Notes: generated by a model from the letters alone, not told the origin. A DNA stretch of 64,000 nucleotides from Dasania phycosphaerae (GCF_026891035.1 NZ_JAPTGG010000001.1:310001-374000); one strand, 5' to 3'; counted from the stretch's first letter, positions 46,561-55,353 are shown. Numbers and translations are program-made.

Positions 46561-49500
46561 TTCTACCGCCGCCGTTTCAGAACTGATAACCACCTCGGCA
46601 TTGCCGGCACCGTCGGTGTAACTCACCACGACACTGATGGCCTTGTCTACGTCATCATCACCTAGCGTATAGGTACTGCTGGTGGCCCCTACGATACTGG
46701 CACCATCGCGCTGCCACTGATAACTATAACCACCAGAACCAAGACCATTGGCATCTGACAGGCCGCTAGTATTGGCCGTTAAGGTTTCATCTTCCCTAAC
46801 AGTACCGTCAATAACCACATTGCCCGTGGGCAACACATTACTAGCGCCTTGTGATTGAATAAAACTGAAGCTATCTATATTTTCATCGCCGTGGTTTAGG
46901 CCTACCTTGGAGCCATCAAAAAATAAGCTCACGGTTCCATCGGTGATGCCAGCAAGCCCTTTAGTGGTTTGCGTAAGATTCAACGCATAAATATCATGAC
47001 GAGTACCCGCTTGGGTGTTGCTGAGATACACGCTATTATCACCGTCAGTAGTGACTAGTAAGGTACCGGCCGTCAGTGTAGTCCCAGCCACGGTATAGTC
47101 ATTTTCTATCAGCTCCAGGCCGGTAATATTATTGCTAAAAATTGCATCGCTTAAGTTGGGCGTATCGCTGCCATCAACTAAAACTTCGGTGCCCACATTG
47201 GCCGGGGCAGCCGTTAAATCGCCCGGGGTGAGCACAAGAATGCTGTTATCATTTTCGACAATTAAGAAGGTGCCCTGCTGCAGCGTGGTGTCACCTACTG
47301 TAGTGGTCTCTTCCACTAAAGTCAGCGCGGTAATATCAGTACCCGTGTTGTTAGTAAATAGCTTTATAAAGGTACCGGAGCTGTAATCACCGACCGTATC
47401 GGGGCGAAAGATAAACACATCCTCTTTATCGACATCGGTAGTGCTCAGGTCAGAGTTGGTCAGGGTTTCGGCGCTGGCTATCGATAGCAACACATCCCCT
47501 GCCAATAGGCTAATAGGGGTACCGCTGCCTACGTCTATATCGGTGGTGACGTAGTGGATGGCATCGACATTATTGTTGGCTGTATGGTCGGCAAGGTCAA
47601 AAACCGCATTAAAGCTACCGCTAGTAGTGGGTTCAAAACCGGCAGCGTCGGGGTCGAAACCCAGCACTGCGGAGTCTGTCCAGGATGCTAGGCCATTGGC
47701 ACCGGGCGAGCTCACATCGTTGCTGGTAGACAGCCATAGCAGGTTGGGGCTAACCGTCACATTGACGGTAGCTTGCTGGCTACCGCCACTGTGCAAATCA
47801 CTGACTTGTGTGCTGTTTAGCGAATCATTATAAATACGCACACTGTCTAAAGCGCCGCCATAAAAGTTGTTGGCGCCTTCATTGCTAGCACCGAGATAAA
47901 TATCAGACGCTATGCTCATCGGACCGGCACCATTGCCACTAGTCGCTTGTGATACGCCATCGATGAATACTTCAGTACCGCTACCGTTAGTCGACACCAA
48001 GGTATAACTATGCCAGGCACCGTCATCCAAATTGAGACTGCTGATATCAACATAAAGGGAGGAGGAATCAAGCACGTCAAGATTATCCTTGATGTTGGTC
48101 ACCAAGTGATTGTTATAAGCAGAAGCGTGGGTATCCTCCCTTATGGCTATATTAATAGAACCAAGGGAGCCAAAATTGCCGTGATTGTATAAATACTGTA
48201 CACCACTACCTACCAAGCCACCGGACTGAATTTGAAAACGAAAAGAAATAGTAAAATTGCCGGTGGGATAGTTGACGTCGGGTAATACCACATAATCATC
48301 CACGCCATCAAAACTGAGCGCATCACCGTAATGGCCCGCCACCGTGGTAGTGCCGACGACGGTGCCATCATCACCACCGACCGCATCCACGGCATCGCCG
48401 TCTAAACGCCAGTAGTGCGAGGTCTCATCCTCGTTGCCATCGTAGACTAGGTAGTCAAAACTATCGCCACCGCTATAAGAGGCACCGGGAGTATAGGTGA
48501 GGGTGTTATCGCCATTGAGGGTGACGCTGCCATTAGTGGGGTTGGTGTAATCGAGTAAGACAATAGGGTCAGACTCTGGATCGGTATCGTTGGCCACCAC
48601 ATCGATCTTAACTGGGGTATCGATAATGGTTTGCACCGCGTCATCCACGGCGGTGGGTTCAGCTAATACCCCCTGCCAGTTTTGCACCCAGCTATCGTTA
48701 AAAGCGATGCTGGTTTGTACGGTGCCTAGGCTGTATTCCAAATCCCAGTCACCGCCTTGCTCGCTGGCACCGGTTAAATCGTCACTGGCGGCAACATCGG
48801 CGCCGGTGATAGCGGCCAGGCCGGTTAATAAGTCGCGGCCCGCTTCACCGGCAGCCAATTCACAGCCGTAGATTAATAAATCGGCTTCGCTATCTAAAAA
48901 CTGCCGCCACTGGTTTAGCGAGGCCTGATATTCATTGAGCTTGTCACTACTAAGCCACTGATCCCCCAAGGCAAAGCCATTCTCATTACCATGGCTAATA
49001 ATATGTATGGCATCCACCTCGCCCAAGGCCGCTAAGGTGCTGGTGATTTTAGCTAGGGCATCTTCACCGGGCTGCCACTCAATAACGCTGTAGTGGGTTT
49101 GCTGGTCATTACTGGGGATGGCGGCTAATAAGCTTTGGTAATCTTCTAGGCTGGTATCAACAAAAATTAGCTCTTGCCGAATAGCCTCGTCGGCCGTAGG
49201 TAGCAACACAGCCAGCTCATCAATCAATGCAGTATTGCCAGACTCTTGCTCATCGCTACTATAAAAGGTGCTTTGTTGCGGGCCATGCAGCTTATCTTGG
49301 GGGTATAACTGGCTTAGGCTGCTTAGGCTAATAGGCTCGGGAGTGGTGGCCGCTAATACTGGTTTATCAAGGTAGCTAGCGGCCAGGGTTTGTAATAATT
49401 GCTCGGCGGCGGCTTGGTCGCCCAGGGCTAGTTTATCGTCTAAGGGGTTGAGCAAACCGCTGGGGTCGGCGGCACCCAAAGGGTCGGCAGACATCAGTAA

Positions 49501-49599
49501 CCGCGGCTCTAGTGACTCTATGCTATACATAGCCGAGTGCAAACTCGCCGGTGGCTTTTCGGCAAAACGGCGACGAAAAATCATATCAAGAGGCTTCAT
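43144..49599 (-). CDS. Giant LEPR-XLL/DUF4347 repeat protein, N-terminal part (frameshifted)
   Basis: Start ATG 49599 has AGGAG nine bases upstream; GTG 49608 touches the AGGAG and is less likely. The LEPRLLMSADP motif at residues 30-40 defines the LEPR-XLL class of large exported proteins; there is no ordinary signal peptide. Then come DUF4347 (about 143-312) with IISHG (His203) and LLIYGC (Cys246), a cadherin-like unit (VVANDTDPESDPI), a LamG-type domain (GDALSFDGVDDYVVLP, YLGASNEGANNFYGGALDSV), a region of unknown fold, one Ig-like unit, and repeats 1-8. The frame breaks in the C8 run at 43163-43170 and stops after EGGGGTNPV. With one base less the full gene spans 40968-49599 (about 2,876 residues). 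Confidence 0.85.
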   Translation of the reverse strand: MKPLDMIFRRRFAEKPPASLHSAMYSIESLEPRLLMSADPLGAADPSGLLNPLDDKLALGDQAAAEQLLQTLAASYLDKPVLAATTPEPISLSSLSQLYPQDKLHGPQQSTFYSSDEQESGNTALIDELAVLLPTADEAIRQELIFVDTSLEDYQSLLAAIPSNDQQTHYSVIEWQPGEDALAKITSTLAALGEVDAIHIISHGNENGFALGDQWLSSDKLNEYQASLNQWRQFLDSEADLLIYGCELAAGEAGRDLLTGLAAITGADVAASDDLTGASEQGGDWDLEYSLGTVQTSIAFNDSWVQNWQGVLAEPTAVDDAVQTIIDTPVKIDVVANDTDPESDPIVLLDYTNPTNGSVTLNGDNTLTYTPGASYSGGDSFDYLVYDGNEDETSHYWRLDGDAVDAVGGDDGTVVGTTTVAGHYGDALSFDGVDDYVVLPDVNYPTGNFTISFRFQIQSGGLVGSGVQYLYNHGNFGSLGSINIAIREDTHASAYNNHLVTNIKDNLDVLDSSSLYVDISSLNLDDGAWHSYTLVSTNGSGTEVFIDGVSQATSGNGAGPMSIASDIYLGASNEGANNFYGGALDSVRIYNDSLNSTQVSDLHSGGSQQATVNVTVSPNLLWLSTSNDVSSPGANGLASWTDSAVLGFDPDAAGFEPTTSGSFNAVFDLADHTANNNVDAIHYVTTDIDVGSGTPISLLAGDVLLSIASAETLTNSDLSTTDVDKEDVFIFRPDTVGDYSSGTFIKLFTNNTGTDITALTLVEETTTVGDTTLQQGTFLIVENDNSILVLTPGDLTAAPANVGTEVLVDGSDTPNLSDAIFSNNITGLELIENDYTVAGTTLTAGTLLVTTDGDNSVYLSNTQAGTRHDIYALNLTQTTKGLAGITDGTVSLFFDGSKVGLNHGDENIDSFSFIQSQGASNVLPTGNVVIDGTVREDETLTANTSGLSDANGLGSGGYSYQWQRDGASIVGATSSTYTLGDDDVDKAISVVVSYTDGAGNAEVVISSETAAVENVNDEPTLSATATNPTFTEGGAAVNVFSGAVADAIDNGDSFTAMTLTVTNVNDGSDEKLNLDGTAISLTDPNTGTTATNGLDYSVSVTGTTATITLSNGSLDAAATQTLINNISYQNDSDEPDTSSRVVSITSLQDDGGTANGGDDTLAPNLASTVTVLAVNDEPTLTATASNPTFTEGGAAQGLFSAASVDTIESSQTIAAITLTVSNVNDGSDEKLSIDGTVISLTHGNSGTTAPPNSLSYSVSVTGTTATITLSGGSLSSAATQTLVNGISYQNDSDEPDTSNRVVTITELKDNGGVANGGDNTSAPNIASTVTVVSVNDEPTLTVTASNPTFTEDGAAQSLFSSASASTIESTQTFSAMTLTVTNVNNGSDEKLNLDGSTISLTNGNSGTTASSLSYIVTVSGTTATITLSGGSLDAGAIETLIDGISYQNDSDDPTTSNRVVTITSLQDNGGTADGGDDTAALNLSSTVTMVAVNDEPTLSVTASNPTFTEGGAAVSLYSGANASTIETGQSFSELTLTVTNVNDGVAEILNLDGSAILLVNNPLGVTLTNGLTYSVSVVGSTATISLSGGSLSATELEALVDGISYRNLSTDPNTSDRVVTITSLKDNGGTANSGDDTAALTLSSTVTMQGVNNEPGLSATATDPTFTEGGAAVNLYSGASASDLELGQAVTDLTLTVTNVNDASAEVINIDGTAITLTNGNAGTTAGNTLLYSVSVVGSTATVSLVGGTMTGAQLETLVNNMSYQNNSDDPDTSNRVVTLTGLKDNGGTANGGDDTAVLGIASTVTVVGVNDEPTLTATASNPTFTEGGAAQTLFSGSTADTIETGQAFSELTLTVSNVNNGSAEVLTIDGTAIALINSSGTTATNGLSYNVSISGTTATITLSGGSLSATNTETLVDGISYQNTSNDPTAGNRVVTLTSLQDNGGTANGGDDTAALSIASTVAVVAVNDEPTFTATGSNPTFTEGGAAQNLFSGTSVDVIESGQVLGELTLTISNVNNGSAEILNIDGTAIALINSSGTTASNSLSYSVSVSGTTATVTLSGGSLSAAATETLVDSISYQNNSNDPNTSNRVVTITSFKDNGGTANGGDDSIALSIASTVTVVTVNDEPTLTATASNPTFTEGGGGTNPV
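43163..43170. other. C8 homopolymer causing the frameshift
   Basis: The tract is CCCCCCCC. The paralogous site in repeat 6, near 44111-44117, reads CGCCCCC (7 bases). Seven Cs here would code the same EGGAAQ as the other modules and rejoin the two halves into one frame. The total 40968-49599 is then a whole number of codons. Confidence 0.85.
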
Positions 49600-49678
49600 G
49601 CCTTGCACTCCTAGCGACCCTGTTATGCATCAGTAATACCCTATTTAAGCCTTGGCTAATATACGTAGTACACGCAGG

Positions 49679-50599
49679 CTACGGCGCCATTGTGGTGGCC
49701 GACGACACGCTGGTAGCCGCTGCCGGGGTAAATTTCATGGAGCATTTTAAACCGGCAGGCAGCTGGTAATCAGGGTTGGGCAGATTCAGGCGCACAGCAA
49801 AAGTACCACTGGCAGCATCACCCACCTTATCGACTATGGTGACCACCGCCTCTCTTTGCTGCTGCACATTGGTTTCGGGGTATACCTGCGCAGTCATGCC
49901 AGCACTGATACGGCCGTAGAATTCAATGGGCACTATGGCCTCTACATACAGCGGGTCTAACTGGGCGATACGCATAATGGGTTGATCTTCTACATACTCG
50001 CCAGATTCTTTAAACACTTGCAGCACGTAGCCATCTATAGGCGTGCGTATAATTTTTTGCTTGAGTTGCTCTTGCGCGCGGCGCAGTTCTAATTGGCGTA
50101 TATGCTTTAAATCCAAGGCCTGCTGCAAACGCCAGGCCGATAAGTTAAATTCGCGCTCGGCCTGATCTTTAGTATCAAAGGACACGCTTTTCTTCTCGTA
50201 CAAGGCGTCTATGCGCTCTTTGCGGCGTTGATCGAAGGCGTGATTCACCTTGCTGACCTCCACCTCCGACTCTATGTCGGCGCGGGCCTGGGCCAAGACC
50301 ACCGAGGCCTGCTCCACACCAGCATCTAGGGTAGCGGCGATTTTGCCCTTGGCAATAAAATCACTTTTTTCTACGTAGATTTTATTCAGCACCCCCGGCA
50401 CCGAACTGGCGAGATCTACTGTTTGGTAGGGGCTAATCACACAGTCTAAGGGCGGCAGCTCTGGCTGCGACTGTTGCGACCACGCCAATGGCGAGCTGAT
50501 CGCTAACATCAAGGAGGCAATCACTGGGCGGTTTAAGGCACTTTTTATTATTAATTTTTGGCTGCAATACACGTAGGGACTCTCATTTAAGCAAAACAA
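49679..50599 (-). CDS. HlyD/MFP-type periplasmic adaptor protein
   Basis: Periplasmic adaptor of 306 residues. A hydrophobic signal-like stretch (VIASLMLAISSPLAWS) precedes a biotin-lipoyl half (SSVPGVLNKIYVEKSDFIAKG), a coiled-coil hairpin rich in Ala, Glu and Arg (about 115-185), the second lipoyl half (IIRTPIDGYVLQVFKESGEYV), and a beta-barrel (LYVEAIVPIEFYGRI). The fold matches RND/HlyD adaptors, but no inner-membrane pump or TolC gene is adjacent. The listed start is TTG 50599; GTG 50572 is another option. It lies 79 bp before the giant protein gene and 75 bp after the M50 gene, all on one strand. Confidence 0.85.
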   Translation of the reverse strand: MFCLNESPYVYCSQKLIIKSALNRPVIASLMLAISSPLAWSQQSQPELPPLDCVISPYQTVDLASSVPGVLNKIYVEKSDFIAKGKIAATLDAGVEQASVVLAQARADIESEVEVSKVNHAFDQRRKERIDALYEKKSVSFDTKDQAEREFNLSAWRLQQALDLKHIRQLELRRAQEQLKQKIIRTPIDGYVLQVFKESGEYVEDQPIMRIAQLDPLYVEAIVPIEFYGRISAGMTAQVYPETNVQQQREAVVTIVDKVGDAASGTFAVRLNLPNPDYQLPAGLKCSMKFTPAAATSVSSATTMAP

Positions 50600-50674
50600 T
50601 CCCTAAAGCATAACAGCTATACCCAGCTTTGAAAGTCATAGCTTAAAAAAAACGTCTAATTTTCAAGAGCTTGG

Positions 50675-52825
50675 CTAAATTTTGAAGTGGCTCAACATAA
50701 ACTGCCGCAAAGCCGCTAAACCCTGTAGAGCCAATGGCGCGCTGTGGTGAATAAAGCGCACGCTAACACGGTGGGGCAAGGCCCTTTCAGGGGCAGCAGC
50801 TGGCAGGCTGATTTCAAATTGAAACAGGCCATCTATAGCGGCTAGGCCCTCTTTATCTCTGGCATCCACCACGATATCGCCGCCGCCTTGGGTACCTAAG
50901 GAGCGACTAGGCAAACGCATAGAAGCCTGCGGCACTTCCCGCAGTATGGCCGCCGGCCAGGTTTGCTGAGGCTGATTGTGTATTTTTACTTCTACCGCCT
51001 GGGTGTGACGCCTGACCTTATCGACATCGCTTTGCCGTACCACTACCCGGGCAGAAACCGTACTCTTATCAATAACATAGGCCAAGGCATCGCCCTGCTG
51101 CACATAGCGGCCGGGTAAATCACTGGCAACCACAATAGCTAGGCTACCGCTTACCCGGCTACTAGCCTGCAAAGAAGCTAATTGCTGCTGTATATCCGCA
51201 ACCGCCTGTTGATTGAAACGCAGATCAGCTGCGTACTTTTGCGCCTCAGAGGGGTCGCGCACCAAGGCTTGCTGATAACGGGCCGCCAGCTCATCACGTT
51301 GCGCCAGTAACAGCTGCTGGCGCTGGCGCAAGCTGGGATTAGACAGCGTAAACAATAGCTGCCCGGCCTCTACCTGACTGCCATCGGCTAGGTGTACCTG
51401 CTCAACAAAACCATCGGCTCCCGCCCGTACTATGGCCTGCTCCGGCAGGCTAACCACGCCCTGGGCATAACTGCTATCGCTGACTGGCATCACAAATAGC
51501 AGCAATACCAGCACCAGCCCCAAGCCACCACTCACGGCATATAGGCGCCGCTGCAGCTGGGCTTGTTGAGCCTGCTGCCACAGTGAGCGGGCTATTTTGA
51601 CTATGGGCAGCAGCCACTGGCTGATCAATGCCCACAACGCCAAGATCACCCCTATAAAGAAAAACTCGCTGGCTACATACAGGGCTATCACCAAGCTAAT
51701 AAACAGCCGATAAATACCCGCGGCCAAGCCATAAGCCAGCAACCAGCCGCGCTCACCCTCAGCCCTTACCGGCGAGGTGGCATCCCTAAAGCCATACAAG
51801 TAACGCTTACACAAATAACCCAAGTATTGATTGGCGCGGCTACCCAGGTTGGGAATCTCCAGCATATCCATCAATATGTAATAGCCATCAAAGCGCAGCA
51901 GCGGATTGCCGTTAAACATCAAGGTGGAGACACTGCCTATCAGCGCAATATTAAAGCAAAGATCCTTTAACCAACCCGCGCCCAGCTGTGACCACAGCAA
52001 AAAAGCCAGCCCGGCCAACCACAACTCCATCATGATACCGGCACTAGCTACCAGAATGCGGCGACGCTTGCTGTAAAAACCATTACTGGCCGTGGCATCT
52101 ACATAGGGCAGTGGCATAAATACCACCAGCATAATACCCATTTCATGCACTTCTCCCCCCCAGACCTTAGTCGCAAAGCCATGGGCCAGCTCGTGCAAGG
52201 CTTTAATAAAGGGGTAGGCCAGGGCTAACAACATCAAATTTAGAGGGTCGCTAAAACGCATAGACCAGTGCTGCGCAATATCCGCACTGTGCTGGCCCGC
52301 TTGCAATAGGGCCCAGAACACCACCACCAGCCACAGCATAAAGCCCAGCGAACTAAACAGCGGCTGCACCCAAGGCAGGCCGCGCGCCAGAAAACGGTCG
52401 GGATCTAATAAGGCAAAGCGCTGTACCAAGGGCTGACGCAGGCGCCGCCAAACATCCGATTTGGCCTGCTGCTGGGCGGCCTCGGTCGCCGTGGCGGGCA
52501 CATCGCCCTGCAGCAACTGGGCACTATGCAATTTACCCAGCAACACCGCCACCTCGTATTGGCTGGGTGGCCGCTGCAATTGCGCTAGCTGCTGGTAGGC
52601 TTGCGCTACCGAGCGGCTACCGTCCAACAAGCTTAATAGTTGATAGGCTGGGGCAGGCAAGCGAAAGTAGTTACCCGATAATTCATCGGCTAACACATAC
52701 CAGGCCTGGCCTCGATAATGGTGCAAATAAAACTGCAAATGTGGCCGCAATTGTGGTTTTAAGGCGGCGAGCTGGGCCCAACTCTCGGGGGGCAAATCGG
52801 GCGGATGCGCGACGGGCTCGGTCAT
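50675..52825 (-). CDS. PqqD-like / M50 site-2-protease-like / HlyD-like membrane protein
   Basis: Multi-domain membrane protein of 716 residues. The N-terminus (about 40-105) resembles PqqD (GNYFRLPAPAYQLLSLLDG). A membrane domain follows with the M50 zinc motif H211-E-L-A-H215 and a later NPLLRFDGYYILMD, the region of the third metal ligand. After further helices (to about 445) comes a periplasmic biotin-lipoyl/coiled-coil arm (VEQVHLADGSQVEAGQLLFTL; Gln-rich helices; beta-barrel). Such M50-HlyD proteins occur beside large exported repeat proteins. Whether it cleaves or transports is unknown. ATG 52825 overlaps the previous stop as ATGA, so I prefer it to 52864. Confidence 0.87.
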   Translation of the reverse strand: MTEPVAHPPDLPPESWAQLAALKPQLRPHLQFYLHHYRGQAWYVLADELSGNYFRLPAPAYQLLSLLDGSRSVAQAYQQLAQLQRPPSQYEVAVLLGKLHSAQLLQGDVPATATEAAQQQAKSDVWRRLRQPLVQRFALLDPDRFLARGLPWVQPLFSSLGFMLWLVVVFWALLQAGQHSADIAQHWSMRFSDPLNLMLLALAYPFIKALHELAHGFATKVWGGEVHEMGIMLVVFMPLPYVDATASNGFYSKRRRILVASAGIMMELWLAGLAFLLWSQLGAGWLKDLCFNIALIGSVSTLMFNGNPLLRFDGYYILMDMLEIPNLGSRANQYLGYLCKRYLYGFRDATSPVRAEGERGWLLAYGLAAGIYRLFISLVIALYVASEFFFIGVILALWALISQWLLPIVKIARSLWQQAQQAQLQRRLYAVSGGLGLVLVLLLFVMPVSDSSYAQGVVSLPEQAIVRAGADGFVEQVHLADGSQVEAGQLLFTLSNPSLRQRQQLLLAQRDELAARYQQALVRDPSEAQKYAADLRFNQQAVADIQQQLASLQASSRVSGSLAIVVASDLPGRYVQQGDALAYVIDKSTVSARVVVRQSDVDKVRRHTQAVEVKIHNQPQQTWPAAILREVPQASMRLPSRSLGTQGGGDIVVDARDKEGLAAIDGLFQFEISLPAAAPERALPHRVSVRFIHHSAPLALQGLAALRQFMLSHFKI

Positions 52826-54567
52826 GGTAACCAAGCCCATAACTTCAAGCTTAGCCAATCCCATAAACGGTGGGTCAGCATCCAGCTATAGCGGCGCTTG
52901 CCCACCTCTATCTTGGCCAGGCCTTGCATGCCAGGGCGCAAAAACAGGTCATTGGCTAATAGCCGGGCCTCGGTGCGATAGCTGATTAACGCGCCATCAA
53001 GCTGATAAACCGTAGCCACATCTTTCACTTCAAACGCTATGGCATTATCGGGGTAGGCGTTGAGATATAAACGCCCCCGCTGGCCGCTTTGCACATGGGG
53101 AACATCGCGCTCATCCACCTGCAACACCAAGCGGTATTCATTGAGAGGGGCAATCTCAAATAACACCTGCCCCTTGCTTACAGGTGCCCCTAAGGAGCGA
53201 CTCAGGTCACCTTCAATAATCACTCCATCGAAGGGTACGCTTAGCTGGGTGCGCTTTAGTTGCTGCTCCAACAGGCGCAGCTCTGCGGCGGCTTGCGCCA
53301 TTTGCGCCTGGACGATTTGTGATTGCGCCAGGTTGCGATCGGCCAGTTCTTTACGGTATTGCTGCTGATACTCATCGTGCTGATTTTGCAGGCGGCGATA
53401 TTCCAGCTTTAACTCATTGTCATCCAGCTCGGCGATAATCTGACCCAGGCTCACAGTTTCGCCCGCCCTAGCGTGGGCCTTGGCAACATAGCCATCAATG
53501 GGGGCCACCACTGCGCGCTGTATCAAGCCCTCTAATTTTGCCGGCGCTGCTACCCGATAATTGCCAGACCCTAATAACAAGACCGCTAACGCTACGATAG
53601 CCGCTGCAACCAGGTAGCGCCCTCGCCCCTCATAACTGCTCACCGCCGCCCCCCAAGTACCGCGCATAGCGTCGCCAGCACGGGCGATTAGCGAGCGCTC
53701 ACCTTGCCTTTTAGCCTGAAATAATGCGCCCAAGAAACTCGCCAAGGCCGCTAAGCGCTGTAGCTCAGCAGCACTGAATACGGTCGCTTTACACTGCAGC
53801 AATAACACCCCAAAGCGCTGCTCCTGCAGCTGCATAGGAATGCTGCAAACATGAGTGTTATGCAGCTGGGCATAGTGCTGATGCATGGGGTAGGTTTGGC
53901 CGGTAGCCAGCGGCGCCTGTATCGCCTGATCATGCTCCAGGCTTTCGGCCATCAGCTCTTCTAGGGCTCTGGCCATATTGGTTTTAACATCAAAGGGCGT
54001 GTTATGGGACAAGCCCTGTAACAACACATCATCCCCTTGCTGCAAACCTATGGCCACGCGCTCACAGCCAAACAGCTGCGCCAGACTAGTGGCAGCGGCC
54101 TCTACCGAATCCTGTAATTGTGGCGCGCCACAGGCCGCCGACAAGACACTGTAATCCTGCTCTGACAGCTCTGCGACGGTATCTGTTTGCGCTTGCGCCG
54201 CCGGCGTTTGCTGCGCCAATAGCTGCAGCCAGGACTCGCCCCAGGCCAGCAATTGCAATAACAATTGCTGCTGCTGGTGCTGGGCCGGTAGCTCCACGAC
54301 GACCACGGCTGGAGGAGTGCAGGCCAAAGGTTTGGCTAACACCATCACGCTAGCCTCACCGCCTTGATCCATCACATTGACAACGGGGGCCTGCCTACTG
54401 GCGGCCAAGGTGGCCGTGCTTAACAGCTGCTCTGTGGCGCTGCTCTGCGGCGGCCAACTGGCCACGATACTCAATTCCTGGCTGGGCTCAGTCGTCACCG
54501 CCAAAATGGCACGCTGCACCTTGGGTAACATGCGACACTGTAAATCTAACCAAGCAAGATAATTCAT
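52822..54567 (-). CDS. GAF-domain / HlyD-type membrane fusion protein
   Basis: Protein of 581 residues. The cytoplasmic N-terminal 300 residues hold a GAF-like domain (about 145-275: LAQLFGCERVAIGLQ, HVCSIPMQLQEQRFGVLLLQ). One membrane helix (YLVAAAIVALAVLLLGSG) follows, then a HlyD-type periplasmic arm: first lipoyl half (APIDGYVAKAHARAGETVSLG), long coiled coil (about 400-455), second lipoyl half (LSVPFDGVIIEGDLS) and a beta-barrel (YRLVLQVDERDVPHVQSGQ). A ligand-binding GAF domain on an export adaptor is uncommon. It is first in the six-gene block and its stop overlaps the M50 start by 4 bp. A weak AGGA lies well upstream of the ATG. Confidence 0.85.
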   Translation of the reverse strand: MNYLAWLDLQCRMLPKVQRAILAVTTEPSQELSIVASWPPQSSATEQLLSTATLAASRQAPVVNVMDQGGEASVMVLAKPLACTPPAVVVVELPAQHQQQQLLLQLLAWGESWLQLLAQQTPAAQAQTDTVAELSEQDYSVLSAACGAPQLQDSVEAAATSLAQLFGCERVAIGLQQGDDVLLQGLSHNTPFDVKTNMARALEELMAESLEHDQAIQAPLATGQTYPMHQHYAQLHNTHVCSIPMQLQEQRFGVLLLQCKATVFSAAELQRLAALASFLGALFQAKRQGERSLIARAGDAMRGTWGAAVSSYEGRGRYLVAAAIVALAVLLLGSGNYRVAAPAKLEGLIQRAVVAPIDGYVAKAHARAGETVSLGQIIAELDDNELKLEYRRLQNQHDEYQQQYRKELADRNLAQSQIVQAQMAQAAAELRLLEQQLKRTQLSVPFDGVIIEGDLSRSLGAPVSKGQVLFEIAPLNEYRLVLQVDERDVPHVQSGQRGRLYLNAYPDNAIAFEVKDVATVYQLDGALISYRTEARLLANDLFLRPGMQGLAKIEVGKRRYSWMLTHRLWDWLSLKLWAWLP

Positions 54568-54671
54568 TGATTAACGGTTATTCCTAAGAGAGCACTGCAT
54601 GCCCCATTATTTATTTGTTATTTCGTTTATTGACTCATACATGCAACCACAAGCATCATCTTTTTCTTAAC

Positions 54672-54687
54672 GCTTGTAACTTGTAAC
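54672..54687. repeat. Short 7-mer direct repeat (CTTGTAA type)
   Basis: CTTGTAACTTGTAACT next to the msrA stop is two tandem copies of a 7-mer, similar in style to the CTAG-type 7-mer repeats elsewhere in the window (3208-3228 and near 58880). Confidence 0.4.
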
Positions 54688-55242
54688 TCAACAGTATTCC
54701 ACCCCCACGCCACCCAAGCCGCAATAACCGTCGGGGTTTTTATCCAGGTATTGCTGGTGATAGTCCTCAGCATAATAAAAGCTGGGCATCAGTAAAACCT
54801 CGGTGGTAATAGCCGGCAACCCCTGTTTGTTGAGCTGCTGCTGGTAGCGCTGTTTTGAAGCCTCGGCCTGGGCCAATAAGCTGGCATTATTTACATAAAT
54901 GCCCGAGCGATACTGTGAGCCTATATCGTTACCCTGGCGCATGCCTTGGGTGGGGTTATGGCCTTCCCAAAAACATTTCAACAGGTTATCAAAACTCAGC
55001 TGCCGCGGATCATACACCACTAACACCACTTCGGCATGGCCGCTTAGGCCGCTGCACACTTCTTGATAGCTAGGGTTTTCAGTAGTACCGCCAGCATAAC
55101 CTACGGCAGTGGTATACACCCCCGGCAATTGCCAGCATTTACGTTCCGCCCCCCAAAAACAGCCCATGGCTAATAACACTTGCTCGCAGTGCTCGGGAAA
55201 CGGCGGCCGAATATTGCTTCCTAATACGGTATGTATAGACAT
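54688..55242 (-). CDS. msrA: Peptide-methionine (S)-S-oxide reductase MsrA
   Basis: Repair enzyme of 184 residues reducing methionine-S-sulfoxide in proteins. The active site is GCFWGAERKCW with catalytic Cys28. YTTAVGYAGG, HAEVVLVVYDP and GHNPTQGMRQGNDIGSQYRS follow, all diagnostic of MsrA. An in-frame ATG at 55320 is open, but ATG 55242 has a near-perfect AGGAGGG five bases upstream and gives the usual N-terminus. It is divergent from the small gene at 55354. Confidence 0.95.
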   Translation of the reverse strand: MSIHTVLGSNIRPPFPEHCEQVLLAMGCFWGAERKCWQLPGVYTTAVGYAGGTTENPSYQEVCSGLSGHAEVVLVVYDPRQLSFDNLLKCFWEGHNPTQGMRQGNDIGSQYRSGIYVNNASLLAQAEASKQRYQQQLNKQGLPAITTEVLLMPSFYYAEDYHQQYLDKNPDGYCGLGGVGVEYC

Positions 55243-55353
55243 AACACCCTCCTCATCACAGCTTTGCCACAGGGAACTTTTGTCATCAAACTGACATCTA
55301 CTATAGGCATTATGACTCACGAAAGGATAAATAAGGAGAGTGAGAGCGATACT

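Noticed and set aside
42520..48871. Many + strand ORFs of 60-125 codons opposite the giant repeat gene, several nearly identical to each other
   Set aside because: They are antisense frames kept open by the repetitive, biased codon use of the repeat protein. The similarity only mirrors the repeat array, and there are no ribosome sites.
55231..55353. Upstream extension of the small gene at 55354
   Set aside because: Runs back across the msrA ribosome site and start. The ribosome-site-like GAGAG favours the later start.
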